This document shows positions 23,718 to 32,036 of a DNA stretch of 64,000 bases, piece after piece. This DNA is from DATAUD01 sp036501665 (lineage in GTDB: Bacteria; Verrucomicrobiota; Verrucomicrobiia; Limisphaerales; Palsa-1400): assembly GCA_036501665.1 (NCBI GenBank), contig DASXZW010000058.1, positions 1 through 64,000 on the forward strand. Reading direction: 5' to 3'. A model generated the notes under the pieces. It did no database searches, had not been told where the DNA came from, and saw only the letters and a program-made list of their open reading frames with translations. How positions within the stretch are numbered: the stretch's first letter is position 1; every line of letters starts with the position of its first letter. Position numbers and translations under genes: made by a program.

Positions 23718-25820
23718 ATGAAAACGTCCGAACTCGAATCGAATCACCGTATTCTTATCGTGGACGACAATCCGTCGATTCACGACGATTTTCGCAAGAT
23801 TTTCTGCACGACTGGAGTGGAAAAATCCCATGTCCAAAGCCTTAAAGCGGCGCTGTTCGACAACACAACGAAAGCCTCCGCGGAAACGGAATTTGAACTC
23901 GTTTCGGCGTTTCAAGGCCAGGAAGCGTTGGAGTTGGTGAAACAGTCGCAGGCTGAGAAGCGCCCGTTTGCAATGGCCTTTTTGGATGTGCGGATGCCTC
24001 CCGGTTGGGATGGCATTGAGACGGCCGTTCAGCTTTGGAAGGTGTGTCCTCACCTTCAAATTGTCATCTGCACGGCTTACTCCGACTATTCCTGGGACGA
24101 AATGCGCGCCCGGCTCGACAAGCCCGACAGTTTGGTGATTCTAAAGAAGCCCTTTGATAATGTCGAGGTGCAGCAACTCGCGCATGCGATGACCAAGAAA
24201 TGGCTGCTGACGCAGCAGGCGAATTTGAAACTCTCTGAGCTGGAGCGCATGGTCGAGGAACGCACACGAGATCTGAAAAAGTCGAATATAGCTTTGATGA
24301 TGTCTGAGGACCGCTTCTCCAAGGCGTTTCATGAAAGTCCGGTTCCCAGCGCCATCCAGACGATGTCAGGCCAGCGTTTTGTTGACGTGAATCAATGTCT
24401 GGCCGACATCGCCGGTTATTCGCGAGAAGAGATGATTGGCCAAACTCCAGCCGAACTTTTCCTTTGGGAAAAGCCTGAGATTGCGGATCAATGGGTGGAA
24501 AACCTTTTGGGAGGAAAATCGGTGCGCGATCGGGAGGCCAAAATCCGCACACAAGCAGGGAACTTCCACGAAGTATTGGTTTCATTGTCATCGGTGGCCC
24601 TCGAAGGCGAACCGCACATGCTGTTGCTCGCCCACGACGTTGCGGAAAGGGTCTTATTGGAGCGTCAGTTGCGCCAGGCCCAAAAAATGGAGGCTGTGGG
24701 ACAATTGGCAGCGGGCGTGGCCCATGATTTCAACAATATTCTGACAGTGATCCAAGGGCACACCGGACTGGCGCAGCAATGTTTGGAGTCTGGCAATTCC
24801 AGTTCCCAATCGCTGGATCAGATTGCCAAAGCAACTCATCGCGCCGCCACGCTTATCCAGCAATTGCTCATGTTCAGCCGCAAACAGGTCATGCAATTCC
24901 GGCACGTGGATATCAATGATAATCTTGCGAATGCACTGAAGATGCTCGAACGATTGGTGGGCGAGCAGGTGCAAATTGACTTTCGACCACAGCCTTCCCT
25001 CCCAGCCATTCACGCGGACGCCAGCATGATGGAGCAGATCGCAATGAACCTGGCCGTCAATGCGCGGGACGCCATGCCCAATGGCGGCAAGGTTACCATT
25101 ACCACGTCCCTCGAAACGATTCATCGAGAGCCTACGCCCATGGACCCGGAAACGCGCGATGGCGAATTTATATGTTTGACGTTTGCCGATTCCGGCGACG
25201 GAATGGACACCAAGATTCTCGGTCGGATATTTGAGCCGTTTTTCACCACCAAACCGATTGGCAAAGGAACTGGTTTGGGCTTGTCCACGGTATTTGGCAT
25301 TGTCAGGGCGCATAAAGGCTGGCTGGCAGTGACAAGCAAACCAGGCAAAGGCACGACATTCAGAATTTATTTTTCACCAAGTGAGCGCGCCGCGGAGAAA
25401 ACCGAGCCGGTGGTTGACACCTCGCTGCTCAATGGCCGGGAAACGATTCTTGTGGCAGAAGACGAACACGATTTGCGTGAAATGGTGGCGCAGGTCCTGA
25501 GACTTCAAGGTTATACTGTGCTGGAGGCAGCGTCTGGCGCTCATGCTCTTGACGTATGGCAAAACGCGGGGCAGGTCATAGATTTGCTGCTGACGGACAT
25601 GGTCATGCCGGGTGGAATCATGGGCGGAGAACTCGCGGAGCGTCTCCAGCGGCTGGCTCCGAAACTGAAAGTAATCTACACCAGTGGCTACAGTCCCGGC
25701 ATGGCCGGAAAGGACATTTCGCTCTTGGAGGGCCGCAACTTTTTGCCCAAGCCGTATTCAATTGGCAAACTGGCGCAATTCGTCCGCGAATGTCTGGATA
25801 ACAAAATTGCTCAAAACTAG
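23718..25820 (+). CDS. REC-PAS-HisKA-HATPase-REC hybrid histidine kinase
   Basis: A 700-residue soluble hybrid kinase. Domain order: divergent receiver (about 10-155; ILIVDDNPSIHDDF, FLDVRMPPGWDG, CTAYSDYSWDE, LKKPFD), a coiled coil with ERTRDLKKSN, PAS (about 195-315), HisKA (KMEAVGQLAAGVAHDFNNIL, His near 338), HATPase (NLAVNARDAMPNGGK, FADSGDGMD, GTGLGLSTVFGIV) and a C-terminal receiver (ETILVAEDEHDLREM, LLLTDMVMPGG, YTSGYS, FLPKPYS). The N-terminal receiver has a long insertion before its phospho-Asp. It is probably the phosphorelay partner of the upstream membrane kinase; no DNA-binding output gene is adjacent. Confidence 0.92.
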   Translation: MKTSELESNHRILIVDDNPSIHDDFRKIFCTTGVEKSHVQSLKAALFDNTTKASAETEFELVSAFQGQEALELVKQSQAEKRPFAMAFLDVRMPPGWDGIETAVQLWKVCPHLQIVICTAYSDYSWDEMRARLDKPDSLVILKKPFDNVEVQQLAHAMTKKWLLTQQANLKLSELERMVEERTRDLKKSNIALMMSEDRFSKAFHESPVPSAIQTMSGQRFVDVNQCLADIAGYSREEMIGQTPAELFLWEKPEIADQWVENLLGGKSVRDREAKIRTQAGNFHEVLVSLSSVALEGEPHMLLLAHDVAERVLLERQLRQAQKMEAVGQLAAGVAHDFNNILTVIQGHTGLAQQCLESGNSSSQSLDQIAKATHRAATLIQQLLMFSRKQVMQFRHVDINDNLANALKMLERLVGEQVQIDFRPQPSLPAIHADASMMEQIAMNLAVNARDAMPNGGKVTITTSLETIHREPTPMDPETRDGEFICLTFADSGDGMDTKILGRIFEPFFTTKPIGKGTGLGLSTVFGIVRAHKGWLAVTSKPGKGTTFRIYFSPSERAAEKTEPVVDTSLLNGRETILVAEDEHDLREMVAQVLRLQGYTVLEAASGAHALDVWQNAGQVIDLLLTDMVMPGGIMGGELAERLQRLAPKLKVIYTSGYSPGMAGKDISLLEGRNFLPKPYSIGKLAQFVRECLDNKIAQN

Positions 25821-25865
25821 AGCAGTTTCAAAAAAGCTATAGCCATGACACTTCGCAACTCTGCT

Positions 25866-25970
25866 GAAAGCGGTAGAGGACTACCGCACTCCACGACGCT
25901 TCGCGCGTAGCTGGGAGAACTTCGAAACTCGCAGCAGCGTCTTGGAGTGTGGCAACCCTCTCCTGCTTTT
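25866..25970. repeat. Large imperfect inverted repeat (35-nt arms)
   Basis: Left arm 25866-25900 begins GAAAGCGGTAGAGGAC and ends CACTCCACGACGCT. Right arm 25936-25970 begins AGCGTCTTGGAGTG and ends CCCTCTCCTGCTTTT. The reverse complement of the right arm matches the left at most positions. The 35-nt loop includes TTCGCGCG. It looks like a non-autonomous palindromic element or a structured 3' region of the kinase operon. Confidence 0.7.
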
Positions 25971-26232
25971 TCAAAGTCAAATAGAATTATGAGATATTCG
26001 CGGCCACACTTTGATTTAATCTGCTCTGAGCCGCATTCATTCAGTTGATTAACGGTAGCGCGATCGTCTGGACCACCTCTACTCGGCGTCCCGCCGACTG
26101 GCTTCGGTCCTGAAACCATTTACCTTTCGGTCAGTCAACGAAAACTTTCAAATACCTTCGGCGAGACGCCGCGCTCCCCCTGAAGCGAACCGCACCGATA
26201 CGGCTAATCGCAGATTTAGTGACAAAATAAAC

Positions 26233-26251
26233 CCTCCAGCTCTGCTGGAGG
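26233..26251. terminator. Perfect 8-bp hairpin CCTCCAGC/GCTGGAGG
   Basis: CCTCCAGC-TCT-GCTGGAGG is a perfect stem with a 3-nt loop, 410 nt after the hybrid kinase gene and 186 nt before the AraC gene. No T-run follows. The rest of 25821-26436 shows the large inverted repeat and otherwise no recognisable feature. Confidence 0.4.
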
Positions 26252-26436
26252 ACTCCCAGAGTTTGACTGAAACGCTATACTAGTGAATGTTTATGGCGAC
26301 CGCACTGAAGGGATCGGTTAGTGAACTTTTCTCATATGTGAAAGCATGACGGCGCATCTCGATGAACCTTTATCCTCAAAGGTTCGGGCATTTGTGCTAG
26401 TCACTTTGGGACATTAACAATTGCGGGGGGCGGCAA

Positions 26437-27444
26437 GTGTGGCACAATGGGAGCGTGGTTAAATCTCCGAAACGCCAGTCTGATGATGTGGTGGCGCCGG
26501 CTTTCAGCGAAATCCCGGCGTGGCGCGCTGTGGGCGAGGGGTGGCGGCATTTGCACGGGAGTGTGCGCAGCGAAGGAGCCAGTTTCGAGTGGCATGATTT
26601 TCAGGCGGAGGAGGAGTTCGATTGGGGCGGGACGTTTCATCCTTGCAGTGTGGAAGTTTGCCTGAATCTTGATGGGGAAGGGCGGGTGAGTTTTAACCGG
26701 CAACATGCCGAGTTCACGCCACTGACAGCGGGATTTTATCGTCGGGGCCGACAGCCTTTGCGGGGCGCAAGGTCGGCGGGGCAGCGGCATCAATTTCTGA
26801 CGGTGGAGATGTCGTATGATTTTCTCCGGAGAAATTTGGGGCAATCGGTGGATTCGCTGCATCCGCTGGTGGCGGAGCTTGTCAGCGGAAATTCCGAGGA
26901 ATCGACTGTCGCGCCGCCTTTGCGGCTTTCGAGTCGGCATCAGCAATTGCTTGCGAGCTTGCGGCAGGCGCCGGTGATGGCGTCGGCGCGTCCGATTTGG
27001 TATCAGGCCAAGGCGCTGGAAGTGGCCGCGGAATTCTTTTTTATTTCGCCCCCAAAATCGGAGTTGTTCTGCCATCGGCAACAGCGGCTGGCGTCGGAGC
27101 GGGTCGAAAAAGTTGTGGCGTTGCTGCGGCAGAACCTCTCAGAGCCGCCGACGTTGGAAGAGATCGGTCGCGCGATTGGTTGCAGTCCATTCCATTTGAG
27201 CCGGACATTTTCGACCGAGGCGGGCATGACGATCCCGCAGTATCTTAGGCAATTGCGGATGGAACGGGCGGCGGAATTGTTGCGGAGCGGGAAATTCAAT
27301 GTGACCGAGGCGGCGTTGGAGGTGGGGTATTCGAGCTTGAGCCATTTCAGCCAGGTGTTCCATGAGACGTTTGGGTGTTGTCCAGGGCTTTATCCGGCGC
27401 GGACGCCTGCGCAGAAGACGTTGGTGGATGGGCAGGAGCATTGA
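26437..27444 (+). CDS. AraC-family transcriptional regulator
   Basis: A 335-residue regulator with a C-terminal pair of helix-turn-helix motifs: LSEPPTLEEIGRAIGCSPFHL then FSTEAGMTIPQYLRQLRMERA and NVTEAALEVGYSSLSHFSQ, ending FHETFGCCPGLYP. The N-terminal 200 residues are a cupin-like or unknown ligand-binding domain with no clear match. The frame starts with GTG at 26437 preceded by GCGGGGGGCGGC; no ATG start that would keep the N-terminal domain is evident. It stands alone on the plus strand and its target is unknown. The palindrome at 27450 lies 5 nt past the stop. Confidence 0.88.
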   Translation: MWHNGSVVKSPKRQSDDVVAPAFSEIPAWRAVGEGWRHLHGSVRSEGASFEWHDFQAEEEFDWGGTFHPCSVEVCLNLDGEGRVSFNRQHAEFTPLTAGFYRRGRQPLRGARSAGQRHQFLTVEMSYDFLRRNLGQSVDSLHPLVAELVSGNSEESTVAPPLRLSSRHQQLLASLRQAPVMASARPIWYQAKALEVAAEFFFISPPKSELFCHRQQRLASERVEKVVALLRQNLSEPPTLEEIGRAIGCSPFHLSRTFSTEAGMTIPQYLRQLRMERAAELLRSGKFNVTEAALEVGYSSLSHFSQVFHETFGCCPGLYPARTPAQKTLVDGQEH

Positions 27445-27449
27445 GGGGC

Positions 27450-27470
27450 GGACGCCTCGGCGAGGCGTCC
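27450..27470. repeat. Dispersed palindrome, copy 3
   Basis: Same GGACGCCTCG/CGAGGCGTCC palindrome as at 5132 and 9799, with the shared CTACCAGTCAAC-like flank. It lies directly behind the AraC gene stop. All three copies have the same orientation relative to the CTACC flank. Confidence 0.85.
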
Positions 27471-27805
27471 CTACCAGTCAACTACAAAGAAATATGTTGG
27501 TTTTCAGTGGATTGCATTAATTCTGATGGGTTCGGCTTACAGGAACATTAGGGAGTGTTTATTGTTTTAGGACAGTTGGGTTAGTTGGGAAGTATAGATT
27601 TTGGACAGTTGGCCAGCGAATTCCTCGGGTTGGCCAAGTTCTCCCCACAACTGTGACCGTCAAGCATACGGCACGGGTGCTGCTGGCATTGGAAGGGCAT
27701 ATCTTCTTGCGCGATTAGTTGAGGCACACGTTGAGGAAGTCGAATAGCGAAGGAGCCGAGCTGCACAGCAACAGGTCCGAGCGAGTCCAACCGATCTAAT
27801 CCCTT
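27471..27805. other. Gap with no recognised feature
   Basis: No convincing gene, RNA or repeat was seen in these 335 nt. A 76-residue minus-strand frame exists but has no initiation signal and no domain look. The region must hold the promoter of the Calx-beta protein gene. Confidence 0.5.
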
Positions 27806-28789
27806 ATGCATAAAAAATTACTGCTCTCGTGTTTAGTCACAGGCACGCTGGCGTTTGCAAACCTTGTTCGAGCCGATGTTCCGGTTCCGAACGTTGAGAT
27901 TCTGGCGACAGACCCGGTCGCGCTGGATAGTACCAGCACCGCTGCCTTCACGGTGATCCGCGACGGCGATACCAATGCAGATTTGACAGTGGAATTGTCC
28001 ATCGGCGGCACTGCCACGAATGGAGAAGACTATGCGACAACCGAAAATGAGGTCGTGATTCCGGCAGGTTATCTGGCGGTGGACATACCCATTTACCCGT
28101 TCATCGACTTGATGACGCGTGGCAATAAGACGATTGTCATGGGCCTGCAGGCCAACGCGAATTACCAGTTTAAAAAGCATCGCACCGCAACGGTGACGCT
28201 GGTGGACGATGTTTATGACAATCCGCTGCCGACGGTGACGATTATTGATCCGACGAACAATGCGCCTTTCGGTTATCCTGCGAGCATAACGATTACGGCG
28301 GACGCGAGTGATGGCGGCACGAACATTTCGAGCGTCAGTTTTTACGCGGACGATCAGTTTCTCGGCAGTGTGACGAGCGCTCCTTACACGGTTACGTGGA
28401 CAAAGGCGAAACTCGGCAAACACACGCTGTTTGCGCGCGCGGTTGATTCACTGTTTCAATCGACGCTCTCGGCTCCTGTTCAAATTACTGTGAGCCAAAT
28501 GCTGCCCACTGTAAGTATAACCAGTCCGACAGGAGGGCAGGTTTTTCCGGCACATTCAAATGTTTCGATCACGGCAAATGTCGCGGATCCTAATCCGAGC
28601 GCCAGTGTGTCCAGCGTTACATTTTATGCGAACGGCCACTCCGTCGGAACTGCGACGACTGCGCCTTACACGTTTACTTGGAACGGGCCATCGGCGGGGA
28701 TTTATGATTTGCAAGCTTTGGTGACGGATAGCGTAGGCGGGAAAGGTTATTCCAAGCCGGTTATCTTTAGTGTCAAAGGCTCGCATTGA
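27806..28789 (+). CDS. Secreted Calx-beta / Ig-like protein
   Basis: A 327-residue exported protein. Signal peptide MHKKLLLSCLVTGTLAFAN is followed by a Calx-beta domain (about 26-132: TAAFTVIRDGDTNADLTV, GTATNGEDYATTENEVVIPAG, TVTLVDD). Two bacterial Ig-like domains follow (about 140-232 and 233-325), each with ISSVSFYADDQFLGSVTSAPYT-type strands. There is no sorting or transmembrane segment at the C-terminus. Probably a surface or matrix protein with Ca2+-binding potential; this is family inference. A terminator hairpin follows 61 nt after the stop. Confidence 0.85.
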   Translation: MHKKLLLSCLVTGTLAFANLVRADVPVPNVEILATDPVALDSTSTAAFTVIRDGDTNADLTVELSIGGTATNGEDYATTENEVVIPAGYLAVDIPIYPFIDLMTRGNKTIVMGLQANANYQFKKHRTATVTLVDDVYDNPLPTVTIIDPTNNAPFGYPASITITADASDGGTNISSVSFYADDQFLGSVTSAPYTVTWTKAKLGKHTLFARAVDSLFQSTLSAPVQITVSQMLPTVSITSPTGGQVFPAHSNVSITANVADPNPSASVSSVTFYANGHSVGTATTAPYTFTWNGPSAGIYDLQALVTDSVGGKGYSKPVIFSVKGSH

Positions 28790-28850
28790 TGAGTCTTTCC
28801 AGAGCCGGGAGATTGCAGAAATTTCTTCCGGCAGACTTTAATTGACGTGG

Positions 28851-28888
28851 AAGCGCCGGTGAATATTGCCGGCGCTTTCATTTTTTTC
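28851..28888 (+). terminator. Intrinsic terminator after the Calx-beta protein gene
   Basis: AAGCGCCGG (28851-28859) and CCGGCGCTT (28869-28877) form a 9-bp stem with a 9-nt loop, followed by TCATTTTTTT. Position and orientation fit termination of the upstream plus-strand gene. The remaining gap to 29176 shows nothing convincing. Confidence 0.8.
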
Positions 28889-29176
28889 ACCCGCGATGAT
28901 GAAGAGAAAACCAGATTTTCAGCCGGTTCCGTTGCACAAGAAAGCGGTTGCATCGCCGCATTTTATCCACAAATCGTTAGAATCAAGGGAGATAAGACGG
29001 ACGGTCATTGTGCGATTGAAGATGCGCAGTTTGTCGGCTGGAAATCGCCTGTCAACTGCCCAGTCGCGCGGGGAGTAACTTTGGGAAGAGTTGGTTTGCG
29101 TGGGAGGTCGAGAAATGCAAACTTAAGCCTTGAATGAATTCCGGGACGAACTGACAATCTCCGGTTTCATTTTACA

Positions 29177-29530
29177 ATGACCGAATTCGATCCGATAAGC
29201 GGCGGCACGGACAAACTTTTGCGAAAAGTGCGCGAGTCCCGTCGCCATTCACTGGAGCAAATCGACGGGGAAGGCGCTCCCCGGCAATTCATTCTGAAAG
29301 CAGGAGAAAACATCATGGGGCGCGCGCCTGACGCGCACGTATATCTGGCTTCTCATTCGGCTTCCAGGCATCATGCGTTTCTCAGAGTGCGCGGCACGGA
29401 TTGCATTTTATATGACAACGACAGCCAAAACGGCATCATGCTCAACGGCGTGAAAGTTCATTCTGCCGTGCTTCGAGACGGCGATGTAATTCAGGCGGCG
29501 GGAACAAAATTTGTTTATTACGAGGGTTAG
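29177..29530 (+). CDS. FHA-domain protein
   Basis: A 117-residue single-domain protein. FHA signatures: IMGRAPDAHVYLASHSASRHHAFLR (GR...S.SRxHA phosphothreonine-binding loops), LYDNDSQNGIMLNG (NG.xxNG) and LRDGDVIQAAGTKF. About 40 N-terminal residues precede the fold. FHA domains bind phosphothreonine on partner proteins. Its stop codon sits 1 nt before the downstream MBL gene's ATG and carries that gene's ribosome-binding site (GAGGG), so the two are translationally coupled. No kinase gene is adjacent. Confidence 0.9.
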   Translation: MTEFDPISGGTDKLLRKVRESRRHSLEQIDGEGAPRQFILKAGENIMGRAPDAHVYLASHSASRHHAFLRVRGTDCILYDNDSQNGIMLNGVKVHSAVLRDGDVIQAAGTKFVYYEG

Positions 29531-29531
29531 G

Positions 29532-30413
29532 ATGGCGGCATTTGTCAAATTCTGGGGAACGCGCGGCTCGATTCCGACTCCGGCAAGCTGGACGCGGGTT
29601 TATGGCGGGAATACGCCGTGCGTGGAGGTGCGCTTCGACGACACCATATTTATATGTGACGCGGGGTCGGGAATTCGCGAATTGGGCAATGACTTGTTGA
29701 ACCGGGATTCCCAACCGAGGACGTTGCACCTTTTGATCACTCATACGCATTGGGACCATATCCAGGGGTTTCCGTTTTTTGCGCCGGTTTACGGGGACGC
29801 GACGCGGATCCACGTTTATGGCCGGCAGGCGAATGACAATTTAACTTATCGGCTGTTGTCGGGGCAGATGAGCTCGAATTACTTTCCGGTGTCGTTCAAG
29901 GAACTTGGGACGAGTGTGGTTGCGGATCATTTGAACGATGGCGAGAAGGAGATTGGCGGCGTGCGAGTGCGAAGTTTTCCGCTGAATCATACGGGTGAAT
30001 GTCTTGGTTATAGCTTTGAGAAGGCGGGGCGTAAAATTGTTTATGCGACGGACAATGAATTGGAAATTCAGCCGGGCGACGTTTTTCCCGATCTTCACGA
30101 CACCGGGCCGATGCGATTGGCGCCGAAGGATTTAATCGCGGCGTCGCTCGATGCTGATTTGCTGATTACGGACGCGCAATACGATGAGCGGGAGTACGCG
30201 ACGCGGCGGAAGTGGGGGCATTCGTGCTGTTTTTCTGTGACTGACCTTGCCATCCAGGCGAAAGTCAAACATCTGGCGTTATTCCATCACGATCCTGAGA
30301 GCACGGACAAGGCGATCGACGAGATGGTTCAAGCGTGTCGGAAACGCGCGGCAAGGCTGGGCGCGAAATTGACGATTTCGGCGGCGCGCGAAGGGGTTGA
30401 GTTTAAATTTTAA
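29532..30413 (+). CDS. MBL-fold phosphodiesterase-like hydrolase
   Basis: A 293-residue metallo-beta-lactamase-fold protein of the type starting KFWGTRGSIPTP...YGGNTPCVEVR, known from RNase Z-like and cyclic-nucleotide phosphodiesterase-like groups. Metal ligands: THTHWDHIQGFPFF (HxHxDH), PLNHTGECLGY (His), ATDNELEI (Asp) and LALFHHDPES (His). No signal peptide. Upstream FHA gene is coupled (stop and start 1 nt apart), suggesting that activity is tied to phosphothreonine signalling; this is inference. The substrate cannot be decided between cyclic nucleotide, RNA and other phosphodiesters. The ATG at 29532 is chosen because of GAGGG 6 nt upstream. Confidence 0.87.
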   Translation: MAAFVKFWGTRGSIPTPASWTRVYGGNTPCVEVRFDDTIFICDAGSGIRELGNDLLNRDSQPRTLHLLITHTHWDHIQGFPFFAPVYGDATRIHVYGRQANDNLTYRLLSGQMSSNYFPVSFKELGTSVVADHLNDGEKEIGGVRVRSFPLNHTGECLGYSFEKAGRKIVYATDNELEIQPGDVFPDLHDTGPMRLAPKDLIAASLDADLLITDAQYDEREYATRRKWGHSCCFSVTDLAIQAKVKHLALFHHDPESTDKAIDEMVQACRKRAARLGAKLTISAAREGVEFKF

Positions 30414-30467
30414 TACACAGGTAGGTGGGCTTTTTGGGGATCTCGCTTCGTTTCAGCTCAGTCAGAC

Positions 30468-31133
30468 TCAGGAATTTTTGGATGACAATTTCTTCCGGCG
30501 GGCCAGTTCCGTTTTCAATGGTTTTTCCGGGCGGGTTGGCACCTTCAAAAGAGAACCAGCCGAGCGGTAGGTGTTGAGGAGGACTCCGTCGGAACTGCTC
30601 CGCGATTCAACCAAAGTGAGGCGGCGTGGCGGCACGCCGTTCTCGAACAGCCGCTTTCCTTTGCCGAGCACGACAGGATAGACCCACACGCGATATTCGT
30701 CCACGAGGTCGGCGGCGATCAAAGTTTGCAGCAAATTGCCGCTGCCCCAGATGTGCAATTCCGGCCCGGGCGAGGCCTTCAGCCGACGGACACCGCTCAC
30801 GGCATCGCCGTCTATTTTCTGCGAATTCTCCCAGTCGAGTTGGCCGAGAGTTCGAGTGGCGACATATTTCGTCGCCTTGTTGAACGCTTTGCCGATGGGG
30901 TTGTCGCCATGATTCGGCCAGTAAGCGGCAAAAATATCGTAGGTCCTGCGTCCCAAAAGCAGGCCGAACTCACCGGCGATAATCTCGTCAATGACCTGGC
31001 CTGTCTCGTCGTCGCCATACGGCATGCTCCAGCCTCCGTGTGTGAACCCGTTCGTCGAATCCTCTTTGGGGCCGCCGGGCGCCTGCATGACGCCATCCAG
31101 CGTGACATGGGTGATGGCGATGAGTTTTCTCAT
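30468..31133 (-). CDS. RibD C-terminal/dihydrofolate reductase-like protein
   Basis: A 221-residue single-domain reductase-like protein. MRKLIAITHVTLDGVMQAPGG begins the fold; LLLGRRTYDIFAAYWP, IDGDAVSGVRRLKASPGPELHIWGSG and RLFENGVPPRRLTLVESRSSSDGV follow the pattern of 'dihydrofolate reductase family' proteins in PF01872-type annotation. NADPH binding is expected from the family; a true folate or riboflavin role is not shown. The lysine-rich tail (ELARRKKLSSKNS) is extra. The ATG at 31133 is preferred over one 27 nt upstream because the conserved strand begins there. Single gene on the minus strand. Confidence 0.85.
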   Translation of the reverse strand: MRKLIAITHVTLDGVMQAPGGPKEDSTNGFTHGGWSMPYGDDETGQVIDEIIAGEFGLLLGRRTYDIFAAYWPNHGDNPIGKAFNKATKYVATRTLGQLDWENSQKIDGDAVSGVRRLKASPGPELHIWGSGNLLQTLIAADLVDEYRVWVYPVVLGKGKRLFENGVPPRRLTLVESRSSSDGVLLNTYRSAGSLLKVPTRPEKPLKTELARRKKLSSKNS

Positions 31134-31347
31134 GGGGTCTCTCGATTTTTTTTGTTTCATATATCTACGACGAACTATTGGCGCTTCTCAGGACAGCCAA
31201 AAGAAAATTTTTCTTCTCTTCGTTTCGTGCTCACCGAGAGCGCTGAAACGTTCTGCCGCTTCCTCCGCATTCCCAATTGACACGCGCCCGGCGTCGTGGC
31301 TTCGTTTTTCAAGGTTCGCTGATTGAAAGCGCGCCGGTAATTTGACC

Positions 31348-31977
31348 ATGTATATTCCGCCGTCATTTCGTGTTGAGGACAATGCCAAACTTTCGGCGTT
31401 CATGCGTCAATACAGTTTTGCCACGATCATCACTGATGACGGCAATGCGCCGTTTGCGAGCCATCTTCCAATGCTGCATTCGATGGAAGGGGGGCAACAC
31501 GGGACTCTGTTGTCGCACATGGCTCGCGCGAATCCACAGTGGAAGCACTTCTCGTCGGGGCGCGAAGCGTTGGTGATTTTCCAGGGGCCGCACGGTTACA
31601 TTTCTCCTTCGTGGTATAAGGCTGAGGTGGCTGTGCCGACGTGGAATTACACGGCGGTTCACGCATATGGCGTTCCGAAGATTTTTGACGACCATGAGCG
31701 GATTGTTTCGCTCTTGCGCCAAATCGTGGAGAGGTACGAATCCGCGTTTGAACGCCCCTGGCCGGGCGATCTTCCGGTGGAGTACCGCAACAAGATGATC
31801 CAGGGAATCGTCGCGTTTGAAATTCCAATTACGCGAATCGAAGGCAAATATAAATTTGGACAAAACCGGTCTGCTGCTGACATCGAGGGCGTCATTGATG
31901 CGCTTGCCCATGCTTCAGATGCCGAGAGCCACGCGCTGGCGCAAATGATGCGCGCGGAGTGCAATGTCAAAAAGTAA
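31348..31977 (+). CDS. PaiB-like FMN-binding protein
   Basis: A 209-residue protein matching the FMN-binding negative transcriptional regulator family (PaiB). MYIPPSFRVEDNAKL begins it, followed by ATIITDDGNAPFASHLPML, GTLLSHMARANPQWKHF, ALVIFQGPHGYISPSWY, VPTWNYTAVHAYG and GKYKFGQNRS. The split-barrel flavin fold is clear and length is normal. In Bacillus PaiB regulates sporulation genes, but most homologs are uncharacterised, so the role here is open. An in-frame TTG two codons upstream is unlikely to be the start. Confidence 0.92.
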   Translation: MYIPPSFRVEDNAKLSAFMRQYSFATIITDDGNAPFASHLPMLHSMEGGQHGTLLSHMARANPQWKHFSSGREALVIFQGPHGYISPSWYKAEVAVPTWNYTAVHAYGVPKIFDDHERIVSLLRQIVERYESAFERPWPGDLPVEYRNKMIQGIVAFEIPITRIEGKYKFGQNRSAADIEGVIDALAHASDAESHALAQMMRAECNVKK

Positions 31978-32036
31978 GTCCGCCTCGCGCTTTTAAATAT
32001 TTGACGCGGCTCTCTCGATGGCATTACCAATCAGCC

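Noticed and set aside
27581..27811. 76-residue minus-strand frame
   Set aside because: Overlaps the start of the Calx-beta gene, no initiation signal, no conserved look.
28896..29078. 60-residue basic frame starting MMKRKPDFQ
   Set aside because: No ribosome-binding site, directly behind a terminator, and no recognisable fold; cannot be excluded but not supported.
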